Below are positions 38,275 to 45,621 of a stretch of 64,000 nucleotides of DNA, one piece after another (position 1 is the stretch's first letter; each line of letters starts with the position of its first letter). The position numbers and the translations under genes were made by a program. The notes beneath the pieces were generated by a model. That model ran no database searches. It was given only the letters and a program-made list of their open reading frames with translations, and was not told the origin of the DNA. Source of the stretch: Chromohalobacter moromii (GTDB taxonomy: Bacteria; Pseudomonadota; Gammaproteobacteria; Pseudomonadales; Halomonadaceae); contig NZ_JAHXDI010000003.1 in NCBI RefSeq assembly GCF_023091865.1, forward strand, positions 186,001 to 250,000, in the 5' to 3' direction.

Positions 38275-39525
38275 TTATTGTCCGGCGCCCATGGCGACCA
38301 CGACGCAGTCCACTCCCTCGCGTGCCAGCTGCCGGCACCCACGACGCGCCTGGGTTTCCTCAAGGTCCACCAACTGTGCCCGAAAGATTCCCCCATCGCC
38401 TTGCACCGATGATACCGCCACGCGACCGTCGAGATCGGCAGGCAGGAATTCGGCAGCCTGGTCGGCCTGCCGACGCGCCCGGGTACGGTCGCTGAACGCG
38501 CCCACTTGCACGGCCCAGGCGCCGGCCTTATCGGCCGCTGTTCTAGCGTCACCGTGCTCATATGCCGCCTGGGCGATCAAGTCACGAATCGGGTCATCGG
38601 CAGGCGTGGGCGCAGGATCACTCGTTGGGGTGGCCTGCAAGCGGTCCCCGTAAATGTCCGCCTTCGCGATCCAATCACCCTGCGCGACCGACTCGGCGCG
38701 GGCGAAGCCACGATCGAGCAGCTCGCTCATATGGGCATCGCGCGACTGGGCGGTAAAACCACCCATGACCACGGATAGCAGACGACGCCCATCATGTACC
38801 GCGGAAGTCGCTACATTGAAGCCCGAGGCGCGAATATAGCCCGTCTTGAGGCCATCGGTGCCGGCATAGTTGTCGAGCAGCCGGTTGTGCCCTTTGTAGC
38901 GTCTCCCTTGCCACGTGAACTCGGTCTTGGCGAACACCGGATAATAACTCGGGAAGTCTTGCATCAGGCGCAGCGCGAGAATCGCCATATCACGCGCGGT
39001 GGTGACTTGTCGGTCATCGGGAAGTCCCGAGGCATTGCGAAATGTTGTATGCATCATGCCCAAGGCGCGCGCCTTGTCGGTCATCTGTCCAGCGAAGGTG
39101 GACTCGCTACCCGCCAGCCCCTCGGCTACCACCGCCGCCACATCGTTGGCAGATTTGACCACCAGGATATTGATGGCATCTTCCACCTTCACCGTCTCCC
39201 CGGGCCTCACGCCCATTTTGGACGGCGGTTTCGCGGCGGCATGCTGCGATACGGGCAGGCGCGAATCCATGCTCAGCGTGTCGTCCTCGAGCGCCTCGAA
39301 CAGCAAGTAAAGCGTCATCATTTTGGTCAATGACGCCGGATAACGCGTCGCATCGGCGTTGGCGGCATGCAGTACGGCACCGCTCTGGGTATCGATGACG
39401 ATGGAGGCATAACGCGGGTTGGGTGCCGCCTGGGCTGCAGGGAGCATGCACAACGCCATCACGAGGGCGATTAAAATGAGCAGCGCGGAGACCGCACGCG
39501 ATCTATGAGGAAACGGGGACGTCAT
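38275..39525 (-). CDS. D-alanyl-D-alanine carboxypeptidase with C-terminal SPOR domain
   Basis: 416 residues. Signal peptide about 1-33 (ending AAQA). The penicillin-binding domain (about 36-265) has the nucleophile Ser65 in SLTK, SAN at 125-127 and KTG at 227-229. A Pro/Ala/Asp-rich linker leads to a SPOR domain (about 335-412, starting GAWAVQVGAFSDR), which binds denuded septal glycan. It trims the terminal D-Ala of stem peptides, with the SPOR part directing it to division sites. The PBP5 anchor helix at the C-terminus is replaced by SPOR. AAGGA precedes the ATG. The upstream region contains repeated CATTTGTTATG elements. Confidence 0.92.
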   Translation of the reverse strand: MTSPFPHRSRAVSALLILIALVMALCMLPAAQAAPNPRYASIVIDTQSGAVLHAANADATRYPASLTKMMTLYLLFEALEDDTLSMDSRLPVSQHAAAKPPSKMGVRPGETVKVEDAINILVVKSANDVAAVVAEGLAGSESTFAGQMTDKARALGMMHTTFRNASGLPDDRQVTTARDMAILALRLMQDFPSYYPVFAKTEFTWQGRRYKGHNRLLDNYAGTDGLKTGYIRASGFNVATSAVHDGRRLLSVVMGGFTAQSRDAHMSELLDRGFARAESVAQGDWIAKADIYGDRLQATPTSDPAPTPADDPIRDLIAQAAYEHGDARTAADKAGAWAVQVGAFSDRTRARRQADQAAEFLPADLDGRVAVSSVQGDGGIFRAQLVDLEETQARRGCRQLAREGVDCVVVAMGAGQ

Positions 39526-39768
39526 TTGTTATGTCCTTGAAGGAGGAACCCCTCGTGGGTCCACTCGTAACATTTACCGCGACATTTGTTATGGCGACGC
39601 CACAAAGCGCAATGACATAGGGATTATGAGCGAGAGACGCGCTCTGTACAGCCCCTATAGGCATTTTGGGCACCATTCGTGACATTTCGCAAACATTCGT
39701 CACGCGATGATGGCTCCCATGCCCTCCCATGGCGACGCGAGCGCTCGGTTGCGATCACGCCAGGCGTA
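39526..39768. repeat. Repeated CATTTGTTATG-type motifs upstream of the carboxypeptidase gene
   Basis: CATTTGTTATG occurs at 39533-39543 and 39583-39593 (a 50-base interval). Nearby, CATTCGTGAC (39674-39683) and CATTCGTCAC (39694-39703) form a second pair 20 bases apart. The spacing suggests regulatory sites on one face of the DNA, but no protein is assigned. Confidence 0.4.
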
Positions 39769-40749
39769 GTGGAAGATGGCATCATTCATCTGGTATATAC
39801 CAGAAAGAAGTCATCGCACTTAACGCCCCTTGAACCTGCCCGGAGACCCACGCTGAGCGCACTTGCCATTGCCTTGATCGTCGTTTCCGCAGTGCTCCAT
39901 GCTGGCTGGAACCTGCTCGGCAAGCGCGGTGAACCATCGCTGGCGTTTTTCGCCCGCGCCATGGCAGCCGGCAGCATGCTGTATGCGCCGCTCCTGTTCT
40001 GGGGGCCTTCTCCGTTGCGGCTGCCCGATGTCTTCTGGGGTTGGCTCATCGCCACGGGAGCGTGCCAGGCGCTCTACATGGGCGGTCTCGCCTGGGCTTA
40101 TGCACGCGGTGAGGTAAGTCTTCTCTATCCTCTGGCACGCGCCCTGCCAGTTCTGCTCGTGCCCGCCGTCGCACTCCCATGGCTTACCACAAGCACGCTT
40201 AATGGCGGGGACATCCTCGGCATGGCATTGATCGCCGCCAGCGCACTGGTCATGCCCTTGCCCCACTGGCACGCCTTCCGCCTGTCGCGTTACCTCACCC
40301 CTGCACTGGGCTTCGTATTGCTCGCTGCCGTCGGCACTACCGGATACTCGGTGATCGACAAGCACGCCCTGGGCTTGATGACCGCGCACGGCTATACCCC
40401 GCTACAAGCCGGACTGCACTACATGGTGCTGCAAGCCATGACCACCTGGTTGTGGATGTGGCCACTCGTACGCGCATTGCCCAACGAGCGTCACGCGGCA
40501 CGACGGCTGCACCGCTCCCCCGCCGCGCGTCGTGCCTGGCTGACGGGTGCCATGATCCTCGGCACCTACGGACTGGTGTTGATCGCCATGTCCACCAGTG
40601 CCGACGTCAGCCACGTCGTCGCCCTGCGCCAGCTCTCGATTCCCCTCGGCGTTCTAGCCGCCGGTTACTGGTTCCGGGAACGCCTCACTCCGTTACGACT
40701 CGGCGCCATCGCCTTCATGCTCGGGGGGCTGGCGCTCGTGGCATGGTGA
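39769..40749 (+). CDS. EamA/DMT-family transporter
   Basis: About 296-326 residues depending on start; ten helices in two repeats. ALIVVSAVLHAGWNLLGKRG marks the first helix of this branch, and DVSHVVALRQLSIPLGVLAA the end of the second repeat. The start is uncertain: the GTG at 39769 is the nearest standard start that keeps the whole first helix, but homologues of this kind usually begin just at the SALAIALI segment, where only a CTG (39853), preceded by CGGAGA, is available. Substrate unknown. Upstream ATG at 39679 would add a polar tail. Confidence 0.82.
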   Translation: MEDGIIHLVYTRKKSSHLTPLEPARRPTLSALAIALIVVSAVLHAGWNLLGKRGEPSLAFFARAMAAGSMLYAPLLFWGPSPLRLPDVFWGWLIATGACQALYMGGLAWAYARGEVSLLYPLARALPVLLVPAVALPWLTTSTLNGGDILGMALIAASALVMPLPHWHAFRLSRYLTPALGFVLLAAVGTTGYSVIDKHALGLMTAHGYTPLQAGLHYMVLQAMTTWLWMWPLVRALPNERHAARRLHRSPAARRAWLTGAMILGTYGLVLIAMSTSADVSHVVALRQLSIPLGVLAAGYWFRERLTPLRLGAIAFMLGGLALVAW

Positions 40750-40843
40750 GGAAACGCTTGAGCTCGTCCCGGCATGGCACCTATCTTGAAGGGGCACGGC
40801 ACATAAAGGTGTCGCGCTTTACTCACGACGAGGAGATGACGAA

Positions 40844-41119
40844 ATGGAAATCATCATCGAAAACGCCGGCATGGACACCGACGACTTCCACATGATCGCA
40901 GGTGGCGAGACGGGGGATGCCCTGCGCAAGACTGCCAAGAACTACCTCGGCAGCCAAGAAGTCACCGAGCATCAGCTCGAGGAGCTACGCATGGCGGGTG
41001 GCGAAGAATACGAAGCACTGCGCCGCGATATGACGCAACACGCCTTGAGTGTGGTCAATGTGCCCAAGGATACCGCTATCTCACTGGATATCGCTTTCCA
41101 AGGTGGCGCCAAGTCGTAA
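40844..41119 (+). CDS. Conserved-looking 91-residue protein, function unknown
   Basis: A small acidic protein starting MEIIIENAGMDTDDFHMIAG, with no signal peptide or membrane segment. It shows alternating helix-forming acidic and basic stretches (LRKTAKNYLGS, VTEHQLEELRMAGGEEYEAL). Codon use is that of a real gene, and CGAGGAGATGACG gives a good ribosome site. No family recognised. It is monocistronic and followed by a hairpin at 41149-41171. Confidence 0.7.
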   Translation: MEIIIENAGMDTDDFHMIAGGETGDALRKTAKNYLGSQEVTEHQLEELRMAGGEEYEALRRDMTQHALSVVNVPKDTAISLDIAFQGGAKS

Positions 41120-41148
41120 TACCCGTGGGATAATGCGTTGTCAGAAGT

Positions 41149-41171
41149 TATGGGAGCGACACGCTCCCATA
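41149..41171. terminator. Hairpin after the 91-residue gene
   Basis: A 10-bp perfect stem TATGGGAGCG/CGCTCCCATA with a 3-base loop. There is no T-run, so it may be rho-assisted or protective. Confidence 0.5.
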
Positions 41172-41261
41172 GTTCAGGCCGCCTAGATCATGATGAATCC
41201 CGCCCTGGCCTGATCGACCCGCTACCATTGAAGATGCCTACCCTAGTCGCGAGGAGCGTGT

Positions 41262-41660
41262 ATGACGCCACGCCATGACCCCATCGAAGAGACACCGCTG
41301 CCCGACACCACCGATGTGGTGCCGGGAGAAGCGGTGGCATACGCGGACACGTTCCAGGAGCAGCGTTTCTGGCACAAGATCACCCGCTACGGGCGCCGAG
41401 CTGGCCGTGAGGTTACGCGACGAGCGCTCCAGCTCTACTTTGTGCTGCAGCGTCCCGATGTTCCGGTATGGGCGAAGACCACGATCTTCGGTGCACTGGG
41501 ATATTTCATCTCGCCGTTGGACGCAATTCCCGACCTGATTCCCGCCGGCGGTTACGTCGATGACGCCAGCGTGCTCGGTGCCGCGCTGATCGCGGTGTCG
41601 GTCTACATCGATGACGACGTCAAGGCCCGCGCCGAACAGGCCATGCCCAAATGGTTGTGA
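41262..41660 (+). CDS. YkvA-like DUF1232 membrane protein
   Basis: 132 residues. DUF1232 core at about residues 75-105: TIFGALGYFISPLDAIPDL, followed by IPAGGYVDDASVLGAALIAV; two hydrophobic segments. The N-terminal 60 residues are polar and acidic. The ISPLDAIPDLIP motif is the family identifier, but no biochemical role is established. The convergent hairpin downstream separates it from fpr. Confidence 0.9.
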   Translation: MTPRHDPIEETPLPDTTDVVPGEAVAYADTFQEQRFWHKITRYGRRAGREVTRRALQLYFVLQRPDVPVWAKTTIFGALGYFISPLDAIPDLIPAGGYVDDASVLGAALIAVSVYIDDDVKARAEQAMPKWL

Positions 41661-41673
41661 GTGCCCATAGCAA

Positions 41674-41697
41674 AAGCCCCTGACGATGTCAGAGGCT
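41674..41697. terminator. Bidirectional hairpin between DUF1232 gene and fpr
   Basis: AAGCC(C)CTGAC (41674-41684) pairs with GTCAG(A)GGCTT (41687-41697 or so) with a short loop, between the two convergent ends. Confidence 0.6.
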
Positions 41698-41727
41698 TCT
41701 CGTGTCACGCCGGAACACTGCCGTCGA

Positions 41728-42504
41728 TCACTTCTCGACGAAGGCACGCTCGATGACGTAGTCGCCGGGCTCACCCATGCGCGGCGAGATGTTGAAGCCC
41801 AATTCGTCGAGCATGGCGCTGGTGTCGTCGAGCATCGCCGGGCTGCCGCAGATCATCGCGCGGTCTTGCTTGGGGTCGAGCTCGGGGAGACCGGTATCGG
41901 CAAAGAGCTTACCGCTGCGGATATGATCGGTCAGGCGCCCCATGGTGTGAAACTCTTCACGCGTTACCGTGGGATAGTAGACCAGCTTCTCGCTGATCTC
42001 CTCGCCCAGGTACTCGTGAGCCGGCAGATCCTGGGTGATGAAGTCGGCGTAGGCCAGCTCGCTGACGGTACGCACGCCGTGGATCAGCACGATCTTCTCG
42101 AAACGTTCGTAGACTTCCGGATCCTGGATCAGGCTCATGAACGGCGCCAGGCCGGTGCCAGTGGACAGCAGGTATAAATTGCGACCCGGCAACAGGTCAT
42201 CGACGACCAGCGTACCGGTAGGCTTGCGACTGACCATGATCTGATCGCCGACCTTTAGATGCTGCAAACGCGAAGTCAGTGGGCCATCGGGTACCTTGAT
42301 GCTGAAGAACTCAAGATGATCCTCGTAATTGGGGCTGGCCACCGAGTAGGCCCGCAGCAGCGGCTTGCTGTCAGCTTCCAGACCGATCATCACGAACTGG
42401 CCGTTCTTGAAGCGCAGGCTACGCTCACGCGTGGTGCGGAAACTGAACAGCGTATCGTTCCAGTGATGAACGCTGAGAACTTCTTCAAGTGCCAGTTTAC
42501 TCAC
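41728..42504 (-). CDS. fpr: Ferredoxin/flavodoxin-NADP+ reductase
   Basis: 258 residues. FAD-binding LLRAYSVASPNYEDHLEFFS and NADP-binding LLSTGTGLAPFMSLIQDPEV are clear, and AMICGSPAMLDDTSAML with the C-terminal VIERAFVEK is the Fpr form seen in gammaproteobacteria (bacterial subclass II-like). It transfers electrons between NADPH and ferredoxin or flavodoxin and takes part in oxidative stress defence. GTG is the start, with AAGGAG about nine bases before. It is divergent from a LysR gene, matching the fpr-finR pair known from Pseudomonas, where FinR activates fpr under superoxide. Confidence 0.95.
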   Translation of the reverse strand: MSKLALEEVLSVHHWNDTLFSFRTTRERSLRFKNGQFVMIGLEADSKPLLRAYSVASPNYEDHLEFFSIKVPDGPLTSRLQHLKVGDQIMVSRKPTGTLVVDDLLPGRNLYLLSTGTGLAPFMSLIQDPEVYERFEKIVLIHGVRTVSELAYADFITQDLPAHEYLGEEISEKLVYYPTVTREEFHTMGRLTDHIRSGKLFADTGLPELDPKQDRAMICGSPAMLDDTSAMLDELGFNISPRMGEPGDYVIERAFVEK

Positions 42505-42663
42505 GAGACGCTCCTTAACTTATAACCGGAAAGCATTAACTGCTGAAATGGAAGTTGCGCTAATTATAAGACTGCGCCAATATATCTGTTAAATGAATTA
42601 TATGGATATCGGTTATCTACCTGGCCGATATAGGGCGGCCGATGAAACCGCCAGGAGAGCGCC
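42505..42663. promoter_or_regulatory. fpr-finR divergent promoter region
   Basis: 159 bp, AT-rich at 42555-42605, between the two starts. The inverted elements CTTATAA (42518-42524) and TTATAAG (42564-42570) could be part of a LysR-type binding site. FinR control of fpr is known in Pseudomonas; here it is inferred from the arrangement. Confidence 0.5.
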
Positions 42664-43590
42664 ATGCGTTACACACTGCGCCAACTCGAAGTCTTCGTCG
42701 CCATCGCGCAGCATGAAAGCGTGTCTCGCGCGGCACAGCGCCTGGCGATGTCGCAGTCCGCCACCAGCACCGCCCTCGCGGAGCTGGAGCGCCAATTCGA
42801 TTGCCAGTTGCTCGACCGCATCGGCAAGCGGCTCAAGCTCAATGCGCTGGGCTTTCAACTCCTGCCCAAGGCCGTGGCCCTGCTCGACCGCGGTGAGGAA
42901 ATCGAGGAGCTACTCAAGGGTCAGCGCGGCATCGGCTCGCTGGACGTCGGCGCGACGCTGACCATCGGCAATTACCTCGCCACCCTGCTGATCAGCGACT
43001 TCATGCGCCGCCACCCCGGGAGCCGGGTGCGCCTGCACGTGCGCAACACGGCCTCCATCGTCGACCGCATCACCCATCATGACCTGGACTTGGGGCTGAT
43101 TGAGGGCGACTGCCAACACGATGACATCGTCATGCAACCCTGGGTCGAGGACGAACTCACGGTCTTTTGTTCGCCGCGGCACCCTCTGGCCAACGCCGGC
43201 CAAGCGGATCTGGAAACGCTGATGGGCGAGGATTGGATCATGCGTGAGGAGGGCTCGGGAACGCGGCGTACGCTGGATCAAGCAATGCGCCACCGGCGTG
43301 GCCGGCTCAACGTACTGCTTGAGCTGGAGCATACCGAGGCCATCAAGCGCGCGGTGGAATCGGGACTCGGCATCGGCTGTGTTTCGCACCTGGCCCTGCG
43401 CGACGCCTTTCGGCGCGGTAGCCTGGTGCCCATCGCCACCCCTGAACTCGACCTGACGCGTCAGTTCACCTTCATCTGGCATCGCCACAAATACCTGACC
43501 ACCGCCATGCGCGAATTCTTGCGCCTGTGCCGCGAGATGACCGCCGGCGTCCAGCGCAGCGACGACATCGACCTGCCAGCCGTGCCTTAA
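42664..43590 (+). CDS. finR: LysR-family regulator FinR-like
   Basis: 308 residues. Winged helix at about residues 3-62 (LRQLEVFVAIAQHESVSRAA, QSATSTALAELERQFDCQLL), effector domain from about 90 to 292. Divergence from fpr and family style (GIGSLDVGATLTIGNYLATL) match FinR, which activates fpr. A GGAGAG site precedes the ATG. Its TAA stop at 43588-43590 is abutted by the target-site duplication of the insertion sequence, so the coding sequence is intact but its native downstream sequence is displaced by 3.4 kb. Confidence 0.88.
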   Translation: MRYTLRQLEVFVAIAQHESVSRAAQRLAMSQSATSTALAELERQFDCQLLDRIGKRLKLNALGFQLLPKAVALLDRGEEIEELLKGQRGIGSLDVGATLTIGNYLATLLISDFMRRHPGSRVRLHVRNTASIVDRITHHDLDLGLIEGDCQHDDIVMQPWVEDELTVFCSPRHPLANAGQADLETLMGEDWIMREEGSGTRRTLDQAMRHRRGRLNVLLELEHTEAIKRAVESGLGIGCVSHLALRDAFRRGSLVPIATPELDLTRQFTFIWHRHKYLTTAMREFLRLCREMTAGVQRSDDIDLPAVP

Positions 43591-43597
43591 ATCAAAA
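43590..43597 (+). repeat. 8-bp target-site duplication, left copy
   Basis: AATCAAAA directly before the left inverted repeat, identical to 46970-46977. Eight bases is the expected duplication for ISL3-family transposition. Confidence 0.95.
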
Positions 43598-43621
43598 GGG
43601 TAAGCGGATTAAATGGTTGAT
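43598..43621 (+). repeat. Left terminal inverted repeat of the ISPpu12-like element
   Basis: 24 bp beginning GGGTAAGCGGATTAAATGG. It differs from the reverse complement of the right end at three positions (6, 7 and 14). Confidence 0.95.
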
Positions 43622-43684
43622 CTTACCTTTGCATGAGAGTGAGACAGACCGGCATCTCATCGGATTATCTGGTTGATGCTTCAC

Positions 43685-44092
43685 CTACTGCTGGTGCATG
43701 TTTCCTTCGCTAATTCCAGCAAGAACCCCACACGCCTCAACTTCCCGGTCATCGTTGCAACTCGCTCTCAGTGAAACGAGTTGTTTCTCAAGCGCTTGCA
43801 GAGCGGTTATCTGCGACCGCACATGAGAGATGTGATCATCGAGCAAGGCGTTGACGGCGGTACAAGGCTGATGAGGGTCGTCCTGATAGCTCTGTAGTTC
43901 GTGAATCTCAGCCAGTGACAGGCCCAGGATTCTGCAGCGACGGATGAAGGCCAGCCCCTCACCATGCTTCTCGGTATAGACACGGTAACCGTTGTCCTGC
44001 CGATCAGGCGGCGGCAACAAGCCCTGCTGTTCATAGAAGCGGATCGTCTGTGTTTCGACCCCTACCAACTGCGCCAACTGACCAATGCGCAT
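43685..44092 (-). CDS. cadR: MerR-family Cd(II)/Pb(II)-responsive regulator (CadR/PbrR type)
   Basis: 135 residues: N-terminal MerR helix-turn-helix (RIGQLAQLVGVETQTIRFYE), dimerisation helix, and metal-binding cysteines at 77, 112 and 121. The 35- and 9-residue spacings equal those of PbrR Cys79, Cys114 and Cys123. The C-terminal EACGVLAGISEGNMHQQ is typical of the CadR/PbrR group. It probably represses and, with metal, activates the divergent transporter gene by untwisting its 19-bp-spaced promoter. GGAGGAGG precedes the ATG. It is cargo of the insertion sequence. Confidence 0.92.
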   Translation of the reverse strand: MRIGQLAQLVGVETQTIRFYEQQGLLPPPDRQDNGYRVYTEKHGEGLAFIRRCRILGLSLAEIHELQSYQDDPHQPCTAVNALLDDHISHVRSQITALQALEKQLVSLRASCNDDREVEACGVLAGISEGNMHQQ

Positions 44093-44123
44093 CAGCCTCC
44101 TCCCCAACGGATTCTTTACTCTA

Positions 44124-44154
44124 TTGACCTTATAGTAGCTTTATAGTTTTAAAT
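44124..44154 (+). promoter_or_regulatory. MerR-type promoter with 19-bp spacer for the transporter gene
   Basis: -35 TTGACC (44124-44129) and -10 TTAAAT (44149-44154) are separated by 19 bp, the over-long spacer that MerR activators correct. The spacer contains the dyad-like TTATAGTAGCTTTATAG, the expected regulator operator. Confidence 0.75.
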
Positions 44155-44187
44155 GGTACCACAACATTGTTCAAGTGGAGTCGTATC

Positions 44188-45084
44188 ATGAGCAAATCCT
44201 GTGGTGGCGCCTGTGGCGGTGATGCAACGTCCGCAGCGGATACCGATATACAGGCCTCCTCCGAGGCGCCAGGGAGATGGGTCAGTGTTTATGCCGTGCC
44301 GAAGATGGACTGTCCATCAGAAGAACGAATGATTCGCCTAGCCCTGAACGGCTTTGAGGAGATTCGGGCGCTGTCCTTCGACTTGTCGAACCGCCGGCTG
44401 AAGGTCGTGCATGACGGCGAGGTCGAGCCCGTCACCTCGAAACTGAAGACCTTGGGGCTAGGCGCCTCGCTTCAGGAAACCGTCGCTGCAAATCCGGAGA
44501 CCATCAAGGCCGCCGAGTTTTCGGCAGCTTCTGCTAAGCAAGAATCCGGGACCCTGCGCTGGTTGCTCGGCATCAATGCACTTCTGTTCGTGGTGGAAAT
44601 GACTGCCGGTCTGATCGCCCAGTCCACCGGCCTGATTGGAGAATCCCTGGACAATTTTGCCGATGCGGCGGTGTACGGGCTTGCCCTTTATGCGGTTGGA
44701 CATAGCGTGAAAATGCAGGTACGTGCCGCGCATCTTGCTGGTGTACTGCAACTGATCTTGGCTGTGGGCGTGCTCGTAGAGGTGGTGAGACGCTTTGTAT
44801 TCGGTAGTGAGCCTGAATCGCTGGTGATGATGGCTATCGCATTCGTCGCATTGATTGCCAATACCAGTTGTCTGCTGCTCATATCCAAACATCGGGAAGG
44901 CGGGGCGCACATGAAGGCAAGCTGGATATTCTCGGCCAACGACGTGGTGATCAACCTGGGGGTCATCACCGCCGGCGCCCTGGTCGCGTGGACCGGTTCC
45001 AATTATCCGGATCTGATTATCGGCACCATCGCGGGGGGCATTGTACTTAACGGTGCCAGACGCATTTTGGCGTTGAAGGGTTAA
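44188..45084 (+). CDS. Heavy-metal cation transporter with N-terminal HMA-like domain and CDF-like membrane domain
   Basis: 298 residues. The N-terminus has CGGACGG (Cys5, Cys9) and, from about residue 33 to 105, a heavy-metal-associated-like fold with the MDCPSEE motif (Cys42). From about 125 on come six membrane helices of cation diffusion facilitator type: GESLDNFADAAVYGLALYAV in helix 2 and FSANDVVINLGVITAGALV in helix 5. The classical HxxxD metal sites of CDF proteins are changed (Asp/Asn/Asp and Asn-Asp), so the ion path may be atypical. It likely exports Cd, Pb or Zn. GTGGAG precedes the ATG at 44188; a start 21 bases earlier is weaker. Confidence 0.85.
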   Translation: MSKSCGGACGGDATSAADTDIQASSEAPGRWVSVYAVPKMDCPSEERMIRLALNGFEEIRALSFDLSNRRLKVVHDGEVEPVTSKLKTLGLGASLQETVAANPETIKAAEFSAASAKQESGTLRWLLGINALLFVVEMTAGLIAQSTGLIGESLDNFADAAVYGLALYAVGHSVKMQVRAAHLAGVLQLILAVGVLVEVVRRFVFGSEPESLVMMAIAFVALIANTSCLLLISKHREGGAHMKASWIFSANDVVINLGVITAGALVAWTGSNYPDLIIGTIAGGIVLNGARRILALKG

Positions 45085-45087
45085 ATA

Positions 45088-45600
45088 ATGCTCATTATTG
45101 GCAAAAAGCTCTCGCCGTATGCCCTATTGTCCATATCGGGCCTGCTGGCAGCGTCTGATCAGGCTGTAAAGTGGCTGGTGCAGCAATCAATGGCCTATGG
45201 CGAGTATGTTTCGGTGACCCCGTTCTTTAACTGGGTGCACCTATGGAACACCGGTGCCGCATTCAGTCTTTTTGCGAATGGTGGAGGCTGGCAGCGCTAC
45301 TTTTTTATCGGAATCGCGGTAGTGGTCTCGATTTTTCTGATCAAGCTGATCCTTGAAAATCGTCATAAAGGAGAAGCCATCGCTTACAGTCTTATCCTCG
45401 GTGGCGCCATGGGCAACCTGATTGACCGGGTCTTTCGCGGCTATGTTGTGGATTCCTTTGATTTCTATTGGCGAGACTGGCATTGGCCGGCCTTCAACCT
45501 GGCTGATATTGCAATTGTCCTCGGTGCCTTACTTTTCGTTTCCAGCAGCTTGTTGGGTAAAAAAGCAGACACCAATGCCGAGCCGGATGGATCTGACTGA
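45088..45600 (+). CDS. lspA: Signal peptidase II (lipoprotein signal peptidase), IS-borne
   Basis: 170 residues, four membrane helices. The two catalytic Asp lie in GNLIDRVFRGYVVDSFDF and FNLADIAIVLGALLF. LspA cuts prolipoproteins before the lipidated Cys and is normally a single housekeeping gene; an accessory copy travels with lead/cadmium resistance (as with PbrC in pbr operons). It starts three bases after the transporter stop. What it processes here is unknown, since no lipoprotein is in the element. Confidence 0.93.
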   Translation: MLIIGKKLSPYALLSISGLLAASDQAVKWLVQQSMAYGEYVSVTPFFNWVHLWNTGAAFSLFANGGGWQRYFFIGIAVVVSIFLIKLILENRHKGEAIAYSLILGGAMGNLIDRVFRGYVVDSFDFYWRDWHWPAFNLADIAIVLGALLFVSSSLLGKKADTNAEPDGSD

Positions 45601-45621
45601 CACCTACGCCTATACAACACC

